Below, piece after piece: positions 19,212 to 27,421 of a stretch of DNA of 64,000 nucleotides. The notes below the pieces were generated by a model. It saw only the letters and a list, made by a program, of their open reading frames with translations. It was not told the DNA's origin and did no database searches. Numbering within the stretch: the first letter of the stretch is position 1; each line of letters begins with the position of its first letter. This DNA is from a virus. The stretch covers positions 116,862 through 180,861 of the IMG/VR virus record IMGVR_UViG_3300008110_000034. One strand, given 5' to 3'. Both the position numbers and the translations under genes were made by a program.

Positions 19212-19982
19212 ATGTTAACTGCTAGTTCATCCAAAGAAGAACGTCAAAACGTCTATAATTATTGCCGCGCTATGCTAGGCGACGGTATGATTGACGTTGA
19301 ACTTGATCCTATACACTACGATACTGCACTAAATCGTGCATTAACAAGATTTAGACAGCGTAGTCCAAACGCTGTAGAAGAAAGTTATTTTTTCTTAGAA
19401 CTAAAACAAGATCAAAATAGCTATAAATTGCCTGATGAAATTGTTGAAGTCCGACAGCTTTTTAGGAGATCCGTGGGATCACGTAGCGGCATGGGTAGCG
19501 GCGGTACCTTGTTTGAGCCGTTTAACTTAGCCTATACAAATACCTATCTTTTAAACGGAACTATGTTGGGTGGTATAGCAACATATGAATTATTTGCACA
19601 GTATCAAGAGCTTGTTGGTAGGATGTTTGGTAGCTATATTGAATACACTTGGAATCCTACTACTAAAATTCTAACTATTTTACAACGCCCTTTCATGGAG
19701 GGTGAAATGATTCTTTGCAGAACATATAATTATAAACCAGATTTTGTGATTATAAATGATTTGTATGCTAAACAATGGATACTTGATTATACTCTAGCAA
19801 ACTGTAAACTTATTCTTGGCGAAGCACGTAGTAAGTTTTCAAGCATTTCTGGACCAACAGGTGGCGGCAATCTTAATGGTGCTGATTTAAAATCAGCAGG
19901 TAAAGAAGAGTTAGAAAAACTAGATAAAGAATTAGAAACATTTATATCCGGCGGCACAGGTTATACATTTATTATTGGTTAA
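19212..19982 (+). CDS. 13: Neck protein gp13
   Basis: The 256-residue length is close to that of the T4 neck protein gp13 family. The N-terminus 'YNYCRAMLGDGMIDVELDP' with 'ALNRALTRFRQRSPNAVEESYFF' and 'YKLPDEIVEVRQLFRR' is characteristic of gp13 in marine T4-like phages, as is the central 'YELFAQYQELVGRMFG' and 'LTILQRPFMEGEMILCRTYN'. The family protein binds the portal and, with gp14, forms the collar to which the finished tail docks. ATG 19212 has GGAGA 8 bases upstream. The C-terminal tail is charged and low-complexity. Its partner gp14 is on the opposite strand from the shared promoter. Confidence 0.85.
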   Translation: MLTASSSKEERQNVYNYCRAMLGDGMIDVELDPIHYDTALNRALTRFRQRSPNAVEESYFFLELKQDQNSYKLPDEIVEVRQLFRRSVGSRSGMGSGGTLFEPFNLAYTNTYLLNGTMLGGIATYELFAQYQELVGRMFGSYIEYTWNPTTKILTILQRPFMEGEMILCRTYNYKPDFVIINDLYAKQWILDYTLANCKLILGEARSKFSSISGPTGGGNLNGADLKSAGKEELEKLDKELETFISGGTGYTFIIG

Positions 19983-19983
19983 C

Positions 19984-20367
19984 ATGAAAATTTACGAAAT
20001 TATCACTGAAGCAAAAGTAAAACAGGCTAAAATGACCAAGCGTCAAAATCAACCTACTCGAGGTGTTCATACTTTTGGGGATGCTGAACGGGCTAACAGT
20101 GACTATGTTCAATTTCGTGTGGGCATGGCATTGGCTAGTACTGACGGAAAAACTAAACCTAATATAGATGCTAAAAGTTGGATTGGTAAACGTAAAGCCG
20201 CATTTCCCTATACAAAAGAAGAAGCAGACATGCTCAAGATGGCCTACAAAGCCGCTGGCGCCGACTATCAAGATGTTAATGACGGCGATATGAATAGTAA
20301 AGAATTAAACACTACAAATAAAGTAAGCCCTGTCGCTAAACCAAAACGCAACAAATACGGAGTCTAA
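19984..20367 (+). CDS. Candidate internal head protein with capsid-targeting peptide, 127 aa
   Basis: ATG 19984 is 1 base after the gp13 stop. The N-terminus is 'MKIYEIITEA', very close in pattern to the T4 internal protein capsid-targeting sequence 'MKTYQEFIAEA', in which the prohead protease gp21 cuts after the I/L-x-E site. Here the equivalent cut would be after ITE at residue 9. The remainder is basic and lysine-rich ('KVKQAKMTKRQNQPTRG', 'WIGKRKAAFPYTKEEADMLKMAYKAAGADY'), as expected of a DNA-associated internal protein. It could instead be a scaffold component. The presence of the targeting motif is seen; packaging and ejection are inferred. Confidence 0.55.
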   Translation: MKIYEIITEAKVKQAKMTKRQNQPTRGVHTFGDAERANSDYVQFRVGMALASTDGKTKPNIDAKSWIGKRKAAFPYTKEEADMLKMAYKAAGADYQDVNDGDMNSKELNTTNKVSPVAKPKRNKYGV

Positions 20368-20371
20368 TTTG

Positions 20372-20400
20372 TTGACAAGTTAAACAAAATATAATAAATT
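20372..20400 (+). promoter_or_regulatory. Possible sigma70-type promoter before dNMP kinase
   Basis: TTGACA at 20372-20377 is a perfect -35. With a 17-base spacer the -10 is TAAATT (4 of 6); TATAAT itself occurs at 20390 but only 12 bases away. The assignment is weak. Confidence 0.3.
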
Positions 20401-20418
20401 ATAGTGCTAGGAGGCACT

Positions 20419-21066
20419 ATGATTGTTGGATTTGTTGGTTTCATTGGTTCAGGTAAAGACACTGCTGCGGACTATCTAGTTAATTTTCACGGATTTAGAA
20501 GAGACAGTTTTGCATCAACATTAAAAGATGCAGTAGCTTGTATTTTTGGCTGGGATAGGACTCTGCTAGAAGGGCGCACTAAAGAAAGCAGAGAATGGCG
20601 TGAGCAAGAAGATGCTTGGTGGTCAACTCGTTTAGATATGAAAATAACTCCTAGATGGATATTGCAAAACTGGGGTACAGAAGTTTGTCGTAACGGATTC
20701 CATTCAGATATTTGGATTGCAAGCTTAGAAAATAAGATCCGCAAAACTCAAGATAATATTGTTATTACAGATGTTCGCTTTCCTAACGAAATAACTGCAA
20801 TTAAAAATGCAGGCGGAAAAGTGTTTAGAATTAAAAGAGGTCCGGACCCTGATTGGTTTGAGGATGCTATAAACTATAATCAAGGACCTACAAACATGCG
20901 CTGGGCACTAAGTAAAATGCATTTATCTCAATTACAAGTGCATGCCAGCGAAAGTAGTTGGATTGGGAATAAAAATATAAGTGTAGAAATTGATAACAAC
21001 GGTACTATTGATGACCTATTCCAACAACTTAAAAATCAGGTACAAGATCACCCTGCCGCCACTTAA
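20419..21066 (+). CDS. 1: Deoxynucleoside monophosphate kinase (T4 gp1-like)
   Basis: A P-loop 'GFIGSGKDT' at residues 7-15 is followed by 'AADYLVNFHGFRRDSFASTLKDAV', the substrate-proximal pattern of phage dNMP kinases, and by 'NWGTEVCRNGFHSDIWIASL' and 'IVITDVRFPNE', both standard in this family. The enzyme phosphorylates dNMPs to dNDPs for phage DNA synthesis. ATG 20419 has an AGGAGG at 20409-20414; a GTG at 20404 lies before that site and is not chosen. 215 residues is a normal length. It lies in the tail gene region, away from the replication genes. Its last 38 bases overlap the HNH gene on the other strand. Confidence 0.85.
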   Translation: MIVGFVGFIGSGKDTAADYLVNFHGFRRDSFASTLKDAVACIFGWDRTLLEGRTKESREWREQEDAWWSTRLDMKITPRWILQNWGTEVCRNGFHSDIWIASLENKIRKTQDNIVITDVRFPNEITAIKNAGGKVFRIKRGPDPDWFEDAINYNQGPTNMRWALSKMHLSQLQVHASESSWIGNKNISVEIDNNGTIDDLFQQLKNQVQDHPAAT

Positions 21067-21370
21067 TGCCTTCTTTGTGTAAAATTCTTTGACAATTAGC
21101 ACATACTGTTTTTAAGTTTGAAAATTTAGTGTTGTTAGCATCGCCATCTACATGAAAAACATTAAACTGTTCTAAGTGTTTAGATTTAAAGCCGCATTTT
21201 TCACAGAAGTCTTTTTGCCTATAACCGTCTCTATACCACTTAGGAGATCCTTTGGCTACCCCATTATATCGAATACACACATCGCATTTTTTGCGATAGA
21301 ATATCCTATCATTTTTTTTATAATTTATTGCTGCGGGTCTTTGACCGCAAATACATAAAGGTCGATGCAT
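21029..21370 (-). CDS. HNH-type homing or free-standing endonuclease, 113 aa
   Basis: Four zinc-binding cysteine pairs are visible: CIC near residue 6, 'CDVC' near 29, 'CEKC' near 56 and 'CANC' near 90, and the core 'VFHVDGDANNTKFSNLKTVC' followed by 'CQRILH' is an HNH motif with the catalytic His, Asn and final His. Such small nucleases are often mobile elements in T4-like phages. It is on the minus strand between dNMP kinase and tail sheath, overlapping the kinase 3' end by 38 bases. A TAAATA element stands 5 bases before its ATG, so it looks like a leaderless late gene rather than a silent passenger. Confidence 0.8.
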   Translation of the reverse strand: MHRPLCICGQRPAAINYKKNDRIFYRKKCDVCIRYNGVAKGSPKWYRDGYRQKDFCEKCGFKSKHLEQFNVFHVDGDANNTKFSNLKTVCANCQRILHKEGIKWRQGDLVPDF

Positions 21371-21375
21371 ATTAT

Positions 21376-21381
21376 TATTTA
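21376..21381 (-). promoter_or_regulatory. TAAATA late-promoter element, leaderless type, minus strand
   Basis: On the minus strand TAAATA is followed by 5 bases and then the ATG of the HNH gene (21370), the same geometry as several plus-strand genes. Confidence 0.55.
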
Positions 21382-21439
21382 TTGCCCTTTTTGGTGCCTT
21401 TTCTCGTTGAATATCCTATATCTTTTTTACCAAATGCGG

Positions 21440-21445
21440 TAAATA
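21440..21445 (+). promoter_or_regulatory. TAAATA late-promoter element for tail sheath
   Basis: TAAATA lies 27 bases before the tail sheath ATG (21473), with a TTAGGAGA ribosome site between. Confidence 0.55.
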
Positions 21446-21472
21446 AATGTAGATTACCATTAGGAGAATACA

Positions 21473-24400
21473 ATGGCCTTAAGCTCACCCGGCGTACAAG
21501 TAACAGTTATCGATGAAAGTTTTTATACTCCTGCAGAACCAGGAACTACACCACTAGTTGTAGTTGCTAGTGCCGAAAATAAAAAGAACGGCGCAGGAAC
21601 AGGAACTGCACCTGGAACACTAAAAGCAAATGCAGGAAAAGTTTATACAATTACAAGCCAAAAAGATTTAGTTGACAACTTTGGAGATCCTGTATTTAAG
21701 ACAGACTCTAACAACAACCCAATTCATGCTGGCGAACAAAACGAATACGGATTACAAGCTGCATACAGCCTGTTAGGCGTAAGCAATCGTGCATTTGTAG
21801 TACGTGCAGATATTGATTTGAATCAATTAGATGCAAGTGCAGATGCACCAGCTGGTGAACCAGTTAATGGAACTTATTGGTTTGACACTGCTAGCAGTCT
21901 ATTCGGTATATTCCAATGGAATGGTGCAGCATCAACAACACCGGGCGGACAAAAATTTGAAAATAAAGTACCTCTTGTTATTACAGATCCTACAAAAGTA
22001 AGTTCTTTAGGCTATCCTGTCACTAGCATTGGTAAAATTGGTGATTATGCTATAGTAGCTACTACTAATGAAAACAAATTATATTACAGAGAAAGAACAG
22101 GAGCCTGGGTACAAGTAGGGGATGCGGAATGGTTCCAAGGCTGGCCAGTAGTAACAGGTAGTAAATCAATTGCAGTAGACGAAGAATTAACTTCAGGACA
22201 TAGTTTAATTATTAACGGTACTGAAGTTGTTGTTCCTAATATCCCTGATAATACTATTGGAGGATTAGCAGACGCAATTAATAATGAAGAAATTACAGGC
22301 ATTACCGCAGCCGTAATAGGCAATAAATTAGAAATTTATTGCAACGGACAAATTGGCGATGATATTGTCGAAGATGATGTATCAAACGCTGTAATTATAG
22401 AAATTGGAGAAGGTAATTTAATAGCATCTTCTGCAGCAGCTAGCGACATAGGAATTGCAGCTGACACATACTATGCTCCTAGATTCGTAATTGGACCACA
22501 TACATCAGTACCAACATTCAAGGCAACTGATTTAGCACCAAGACCAACAGGTTCTGTATGGTTAAAGACTACTGACCCTAATCTAGGTTCTAAGTGGAGA
22601 GTTAAAAAATACAACAGTACTTCAAAACTTTGGGAAACTATTGATTCCCCACTGTACACCTCTAATACTTCTGCACTAAAAGGTCTAGATCCAACTGGCG
22701 GCGGACAAAATCTAGCAGTAGGAACATTATATGTAAGACCAAACTGGACAGAAGCTGACGGTACTGATGCAACACCAAGACTTGGTAATTTTAAAATTTA
22801 TCGTCGTAGAGCTACAGGCGCAACAACTATTACTACAGACATTATTACAGGATCAACTTGGCCAGAAATTGAAGATGCTTACAGTTTTATATTAGCAGAA
22901 AGTCTTAAAGGCCAAGTTGCACTAGACACTGGCAAGATCCTTGAGTATGTTCCAACAGGAACAGCCGCAGAAGATGCAAATACCTTCGCCGGTATAATTA
23001 ATGATGCAGGATTTACAAATATTGTAGCAGAAGTTACTGCACAAAATAGAGTAGTAATTAAACATACACTTGGCGGCGAAATTAGATTTTTAGATGGCCT
23101 AGGAACTCCGTTAAATGCAGCCGGACTAACAGCTTATAATCCTTCAACAGGCACTGGAACTTTAAATTTATATACATTAACAGAAGATCCAGATTATGAA
23201 TTTGTAGCTTCTTTATGGGAACCTCTAGTATACACTGCTAGCGACTCTGAGCCAACAAGCTTAGCCGAAGACGGTCTGTTATGGTACAGTAGCGTCGTTG
23301 ACGAAGTTGATCTAATGGTACACGACGGCGATACTTGGGTAGGATATAGAAATTATCTTCCTGATACAGATGCTGACGGTCCTATTGTTGCTGCAACAGA
23401 GCCTACTTCACAATCTGATGGCGTAACTGCGTTAAAAGACGGTGATATTTGGATTGACACCAGTGATATTGAAAATTATCCAGTAATCTACAAGTACAAT
23501 GGAACCACTCTTGCATGGGACTTAGTAGATAAAACAGATCAAAGTACAGAGAATGGTATTTTATTTGCTGATGCACGTTACAATGTGTCAGGAGCATCAA
23601 GTGACGAACCAGGTACTATCACAGACATGCTGTTAAATGATTACTTAGATCCAGATGCACCTGATCCAGCACTATATCCTAAAGGAATGTTGCTATGGAA
23701 TCTACGTCGATCAGGGTTTAATGTAAAACGTTTTGTAAGAAATAGTGTTGATATTACTGACGAAAACATTCGCTTTGGTGACGAAAGTATGGCAGCATAT
23801 TATCCACACCGCTGGGTTACAGAATCCGGAAATCAAGAAAACGGTGCCGGTACATTTGGTCGCAAAGCACAGCGCAAAGTAATTGTACAGGCAATGCAGG
23901 CTTTAGTTAATTCTAATCAAGATATTCGCGATGAAGAAAGACTAGTGTTTAACTTACTAGCTGCACCTGGATATCCAGAACTAATTGGAGAACTAAACAG
24001 TCTTAACACAGATAGAGGCCTAACTGCATTTGTAGTTGGCGACAGTCCAGCAAGACTACCTGCTACTGGAACAGATTTATCTAATTGGGGACAGAATAAA
24101 GAACTAGCTGTTGAAGATAACGATCTTGGCCTAGTTAGTTTTGATGAATACCTAGGAGTATTTTATCCATGGGGATTCACAAGTGACAACTTTGGTAACA
24201 ATGTTGTAATTCCACCAAGTCACATGATTTTAAGAACTATTGCATTAAACGATCAAGTTGCTTATCCTTGGTTTGCTCCTGCTGGTACACGTAGAGGCGG
24301 AATTACTAATGCAACTGCTGTTGGGTACATTGACGGTGAAGGAGAATTCCGTTCTGTTGCACTCAATGAAGGCGTAAGAGATACTATGGCTAGCATCAAA

Positions 24401-24802
24401 GTTAATCCAATTACTTTCTTAACAGGTAGCGGACTAGTTAACTTTGGACAATATACTCGTGCAAGAAATGCTAGTGCATTGGATCGTATTAACGTAGCTC
24501 GTCTAGTAGTTTACCTACGCAGACAGTTAAATGCTCTTGCTAAACCTTATATCTTTGAACCAAATGATAAGATTACAAGAGATGAAATTAAAGCAGCAGT
24601 AGAAAGTTTACTGTTAGAGCTAGTAGGTCAGCGAGCACTTTACGATTATCTAGTAGTTTGTGATGAGTCAAACAATACACCAAGTAGAATTGATCGTAAC
24701 GAACTTTACGTTGATATTGCTATTGAACCAGTTAAAGCAGTGGAATTTATCTATATCCCACTACGCTTAAAGAACACTGGTGAAATTGCGAGTTTAGGCT
24801 AA
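21473..24802 (+). CDS. 18: Tail sheath protein gp18, enlarged
   Basis: The N-terminus 'ALSSPGVQVTVIDESFYT' and residues 50-115 ('YTITSQKDLVDNFGDP', 'YGLQAAYSLLGVSNRAFVVRAD') match the start of T4-type sheath proteins; from about residue 736 ('PKGMLLWNLRRSGFN') to the end ('FIYIPLRLKNTGEI') the conserved C-terminal sheath domains follow, including 'AYPWFAPAGTRRG' and 'NVARLVVYLRRQLN'. Sheath subunits form the contractile helix around the tail tube. At 1109 residues it exceeds T4 gp18 (659) because about 600 inserted residues (130-735) carry repeated decoration modules ('WFDTASSLFGIFQWNG', 'VWLKTTDPNLGSKW', 'DIWIDTSDIENYPVIYKYNG'). TTAGGAGA gives a good ribosome site. Confidence 0.92.
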   Translation: MALSSPGVQVTVIDESFYTPAEPGTTPLVVVASAENKKNGAGTGTAPGTLKANAGKVYTITSQKDLVDNFGDPVFKTDSNNNPIHAGEQNEYGLQAAYSLLGVSNRAFVVRADIDLNQLDASADAPAGEPVNGTYWFDTASSLFGIFQWNGAASTTPGGQKFENKVPLVITDPTKVSSLGYPVTSIGKIGDYAIVATTNENKLYYRERTGAWVQVGDAEWFQGWPVVTGSKSIAVDEELTSGHSLIINGTEVVVPNIPDNTIGGLADAINNEEITGITAAVIGNKLEIYCNGQIGDDIVEDDVSNAVIIEIGEGNLIASSAAASDIGIAADTYYAPRFVIGPHTSVPTFKATDLAPRPTGSVWLKTTDPNLGSKWRVKKYNSTSKLWETIDSPLYTSNTSALKGLDPTGGGQNLAVGTLYVRPNWTEADGTDATPRLGNFKIYRRRATGATTITTDIITGSTWPEIEDAYSFILAESLKGQVALDTGKILEYVPTGTAAEDANTFAGIINDAGFTNIVAEVTAQNRVVIKHTLGGEIRFLDGLGTPLNAAGLTAYNPSTGTGTLNLYTLTEDPDYEFVASLWEPLVYTASDSEPTSLAEDGLLWYSSVVDEVDLMVHDGDTWVGYRNYLPDTDADGPIVAATEPTSQSDGVTALKDGDIWIDTSDIENYPVIYKYNGTTLAWDLVDKTDQSTENGILFADARYNVSGASSDEPGTITDMLLNDYLDPDAPDPALYPKGMLLWNLRRSGFNVKRFVRNSVDITDENIRFGDESMAAYYPHRWVTESGNQENGAGTFGRKAQRKVIVQAMQALVNSNQDIRDEERLVFNLLAAPGYPELIGELNSLNTDRGLTAFVVGDSPARLPATGTDLSNWGQNKELAVEDNDLGLVSFDEYLGVFYPWGFTSDNFGNNVVIPPSHMILRTIALNDQVAYPWFAPAGTRRGGITNATAVGYIDGEGEFRSVALNEGVRDTMASIKVNPITFLTGSGLVNFGQYTRARNASALDRINVARLVVYLRRQLNALAKPYIFEPNDKITRDEIKAAVESLLLELVGQRALYDYLVVCDESNNTPSRIDRNELYVDIAIEPVKAVEFIYIPLRLKNTGEIASLG

Positions 24803-24804
24803 GC

Positions 24805-24810
24805 TAAATA
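24805..24810 (+). promoter_or_regulatory. TAAATA late-promoter element for tail tube
   Basis: CTAAATATATAAG follows the sheath stop; TAAATA is 19 bases before the tail tube ATG, with TAGGAG between as ribosome site. Confidence 0.55.
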
Positions 24811-24829
24811 TATAAGATAGGAGCAACGA

Positions 24830-25456
24830 ATGGCTATTTCAACCTTAAACAAATTTACAGTTCCATTAGCTAGCAATCAGAGCAGCAGCTCACAAGGCAT
24901 GCTGATGCCTAAACTAAAATATCGCTTTAGAGTTAGTTTAGAAAATTTTGGAATTTCAACTCCAACTACTGATTTAACTAAGCAAGTTAAAGATGTTACA
25001 AGACCAACTGTAGCATTTGAAAAAATTACACTAGATATGTACAACTCAAGAGCATATCTAGCTGGTAAACATTCATGGACAGCAATAACAATTAACCTAC
25101 GAGATGATGTTACTGGATCAGTAGCAAAATTAGTAGGAGAGCAGTTACAGAAACAGTTTGATTTTTATGAGCAAAGTTCAGCAGCTAGTGGCGTTGATTA
25201 TAAATTTACAACTAGAATTGAAGTATTAGACGGTGGTAACGGAGCAAATGTTCCAACAGTGCTTGAGACCTGGGAATGTTACGGCTGCTACATTGAGAAC
25301 GCTAACTACGGTAACTTAGCATACTCAGAAAATGCAGAAGCAACAATTCAATTATCAATCGTCTATGATAATGCACAGCAAACACCACAAGGAACTGGTA
25401 TTGGTTCTGTAGTAGGAAGAACTGTAAGCACTTTAGTTACAGGCGCTGGAAAGTAA
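24830..25456 (+). CDS. 19: Tail tube protein gp19
   Basis: The 208-residue protein has the T4-type tail tube pattern: 'KLKYRFRVSLENFGI' as first strand, 'KQVKDVTRPTVAFEKITLDMYNSRAYLAGKHSWTAITINLRDD' as the conserved centre, and 'ETWECYGCYIENANYG' with 'NAEATIQLSIVYDNAQ' as the last strands. Hexamers of this protein stack to form the DNA channel inside the sheath. T4 gp19 has 163 residues; the extra length is at both ends. It follows the sheath gene after 27 bases and is itself followed by a terminator, closing a sheath-tube unit. Confidence 0.9.
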   Translation: MAISTLNKFTVPLASNQSSSSQGMLMPKLKYRFRVSLENFGISTPTTDLTKQVKDVTRPTVAFEKITLDMYNSRAYLAGKHSWTAITINLRDDVTGSVAKLVGEQLQKQFDFYEQSSAASGVDYKFTTRIEVLDGGNGANVPTVLETWECYGCYIENANYGNLAYSENAEATIQLSIVYDNAQQTPQGTGIGSVVGRTVSTLVTGAGK

Positions 25457-25461
25457 TAAGG

Positions 25462-25487
25462 AAAGGTCGCAAAAGCGGCCTTTTTTT
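25462..25487 (+). terminator. Rho-independent terminator after tail tube
   Basis: Stem AAAGGTCGC / GCGGCCTTT with an AAAA loop and a T run, six bases after the tail tube stop. Confidence 0.85.
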
Positions 25488-25521
25488 ACGACCATTTATT
25501 ATATACGCAGTTAATGTTCAA

Positions 25522-25527
25522 TAAATA
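25522..25527 (+). promoter_or_regulatory. TAAATA late-promoter element, leaderless type
   Basis: TAAATA is followed by exactly 5 bases and then the ATG at 25533, without any ribosome site; it lies 35 bases after a terminator. Confidence 0.6.
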
Positions 25528-25532
25528 ATATT

Positions 25533-26624
25533 ATGGCAAACAAAGCACTGCGACAATTTATATCCGGAGTAACTAACCCAAAGGGGTATGTTGCTGATTT
25601 TAGACATGCAGCTAGAACCTTCACGGATGATACCTTTAGGCTCGCTCCTAAATTAAAGTTTAATTTTCACGTGGCGTTTTTTATTAACCCCTACGCTTTA
25701 AAAACTTTAAATTTAAGAGAACGACATAGATACGAAATTAATGTATTAGTTAAAAAAGCAGATCTTCCTAAATTTAGCATTCCGCTTGAAACAGCGAATC
25801 AATATAATAGAAAAAAATTAATACAAACTAAAATTGATTACCTGCCGCTGAATATTTCATTTCACGATGATAACTTGAATATAGTATCAACCATGTGGAA
25901 AAATTATTATAGCTACTATTATGCAGATCATAACACTGCACAATTAGATGACGGTGTTAGTACCTACATGAGAAGCGCAACACTAAATTCAAACTATAGT
26001 TCAAGATATAGATACGGGTTAGATAATAATTCTTCTATACCTTTCTTTGATAAAATTATATTATATCAAATGGGCAGAAAAACTTATCAAAGTTATACAT
26101 TAATGCGTCCGATGATTTCTGCATGGAATCATGATACTGTAGATTTTGGACAAAGCGGTGCAGTCGAAAATTCAATGACTATTAATTATGAAGGCGTACA
26201 CTACAAAGAAGGTGTAGTCTATAGAGGAGATCCAGTAGGATTTGCAGTTGATCATTATGATACCACACCTAGTCCTATTACACTAGCCGGTGGAGGTACA
26301 AGAACCTTATTTGGTCCTGCAGGTGTGCTAGCAGGAGCATCTAGTGTATTTGGTGATCTTTACGCTGCAAGTCAAGGTCAAAGTGTAAATCTATTTGCTA
26401 CAGCGATCAATGCTGTAAATACCTACAACAACACTTCACAACTAAGTGGTAGGGGTGTTAATGAGGAATTGACTAGAACTCTAATAACAGGCGTAACAGC
26501 CCTTGGAACGAACAGAGGCGCAGTAGGAACACAGGGTGTAAGCGGAACTAGAAATATTCAATTTCCTGTAAACGATGCAACTAATAACACTCCAGGTATA
26601 CTTAGAAATATAACGGGTAGATAA
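25533..26624 (+). CDS. Tail-tube-fold virion protein (tube initiator-like), 363 aa
   Basis: Residues 40-230 carry a tube-like strand order: 'KLKFNFHVAFFINPYA', 'INVLVKKADLPKFSIPLET', 'YNRKKLIQTKIDYLPLNISFHDD', a helix 'MWKNYYSYYYAD', then 'KIILYQM' and 'YTLMRPMISAWNHDTVDFGQSGAVENSMTINYEGVHY'. This is the layout of gp19/gp54-type proteins, where a copy forms the initiator ring on the baseplate. The Gly/Ala-rich C-terminal 130 residues are not recognised. It stands directly after the tube gene terminator with its own leaderless promoter. Either the tube initiator (gp54) or a tail terminator role is possible; the fold is inferred. Confidence 0.5.
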   Translation: MANKALRQFISGVTNPKGYVADFRHAARTFTDDTFRLAPKLKFNFHVAFFINPYALKTLNLRERHRYEINVLVKKADLPKFSIPLETANQYNRKKLIQTKIDYLPLNISFHDDNLNIVSTMWKNYYSYYYADHNTAQLDDGVSTYMRSATLNSNYSSRYRYGLDNNSSIPFFDKIILYQMGRKTYQSYTLMRPMISAWNHDTVDFGQSGAVENSMTINYEGVHYKEGVVYRGDPVGFAVDHYDTTPSPITLAGGGTRTLFGPAGVLAGASSVFGDLYAASQGQSVNLFATAINAVNTYNNTSQLSGRGVNEELTRTLITGVTALGTNRGAVGTQGVSGTRNIQFPVNDATNNTPGILRNITGR

Positions 26625-26625
26625 C

Positions 26626-26988
26626 ATGGCTAACTTTCCTACAAGTAATACTGATTCTTCAACTGAAGTCAAACAATTTTTTGACAAATATTTTAGACAT
26701 CAAATCACCTTTCCAACAAACCAAGTAGATGCAGTTATCGGATTCTTTATGAAACGAGGATTCGAAGAAGAATCTGCAAAGAGTACTGCAATTATTTTAT
26801 TAAATCAAGCAAAATTAGATAGCGTTAATGTTTTTGAACTATTAGACACTCTAAAGGGTTACACTGAAGTGCAATTAAGTCAGATTGTAACTGAAGTTGT
26901 AAATGCTTACAGAGAAAAAACTAGTTTATTAGGTTATAAAATATTCGAAGAAACAGAAACGCTTGATTCTAGAAACATAAGACAATGA
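26626..26988 (+). CDS. Conserved T4-like protein of unknown function, 120 aa
   Basis: A mostly alpha-helical 120-residue protein: 'VKQFFDKYFRHQITFPTNQVDAVIGFFMKRGF' then 'AIILLNQAKLDSVNVFELLDTLKGYTEVQLSQIVTEVVNAYREKTS'. From memory, similar proteins with the phrase 'FPSNQVDAVVGFF' are found next to head-completion genes in cyanophages, where they are listed as structural or unknown. It follows the previous gene after 1 base and overlaps the gp4 start by ATGA, so the three genes are translated together. Function is not known; association with head or tail completion is a guess from position. Confidence 0.6.
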   Translation: MANFPTSNTDSSTEVKQFFDKYFRHQITFPTNQVDAVIGFFMKRGFEEESAKSTAIILLNQAKLDSVNVFELLDTLKGYTEVQLSQIVTEVVNAYREKTSLLGYKIFEETETLDSRNIRQ

Positions 26989-27413
26989 GATTTGCAAGAG
27001 GCAAGTTCATACCTTCTAACCCAGAAAAGTATATAGGACATAAACAACCAACCTATAGATCAAGTTGGGAATGGACTTTTATGAGATTTTGCGACAACAA
27101 CGAAGCCATTCAAAAATGGGCATGTGAAGCAATTAGTATCCCTTACAGAGATCCCTTAACCGGTAGACAAACTATATACGTTCCGGATTTTTTTATACAA
27201 TATGTAGATAAAAACGGAAAAATGAATGTAGACCTCTTAGAAATTAAACCAGAAAATCAAACGATACTTGAAAAAGTAGGAAAGAATAAAGTAAATCAAG
27301 CTCAGTTTATAAAGAACAAAGCCAAATGGGAAGCAGCATACGCATGGTGCAAAAAACAAGGGATACGCTTTCGAGTTATCACAGAAAGAGAACTGTTTTA
27401 TAACGGAAGATAA
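26985..27413 (+). CDS. 4: Head completion protein gp4
   Basis: The sequence follows T4 gp4 (also called gp50/65) throughout: basic start 'RGKFIPSNPEKYIGHKQPTYRSSWE', 'IQKWACEAISIPYRDPLTGRQ', then 'VPDFFIQY' and 'LLEIKPE', and the C-terminal 'KWEAAYAWCKKQGIRFRVITERELF'. The 'YRSSWE...WxxE...IPY...YxPDFxI...xEIKP' arrangement is that of a PD-(D/E)xK nuclease-like fold (conserved E, D and E-x-K). The T4 protein completes DNA-filled heads so that tails can attach. Length of 142 residues fits the 150 of T4. Its ATG overlaps the upstream stop. Confidence 0.9.
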   Translation: MRFARGKFIPSNPEKYIGHKQPTYRSSWEWTFMRFCDNNEAIQKWACEAISIPYRDPLTGRQTIYVPDFFIQYVDKNGKMNVDLLEIKPENQTILEKVGKNKVNQAQFIKNKAKWEAAYAWCKKQGIRFRVITERELFYNGR

Positions 27414-27421
27414 GTATTGAT

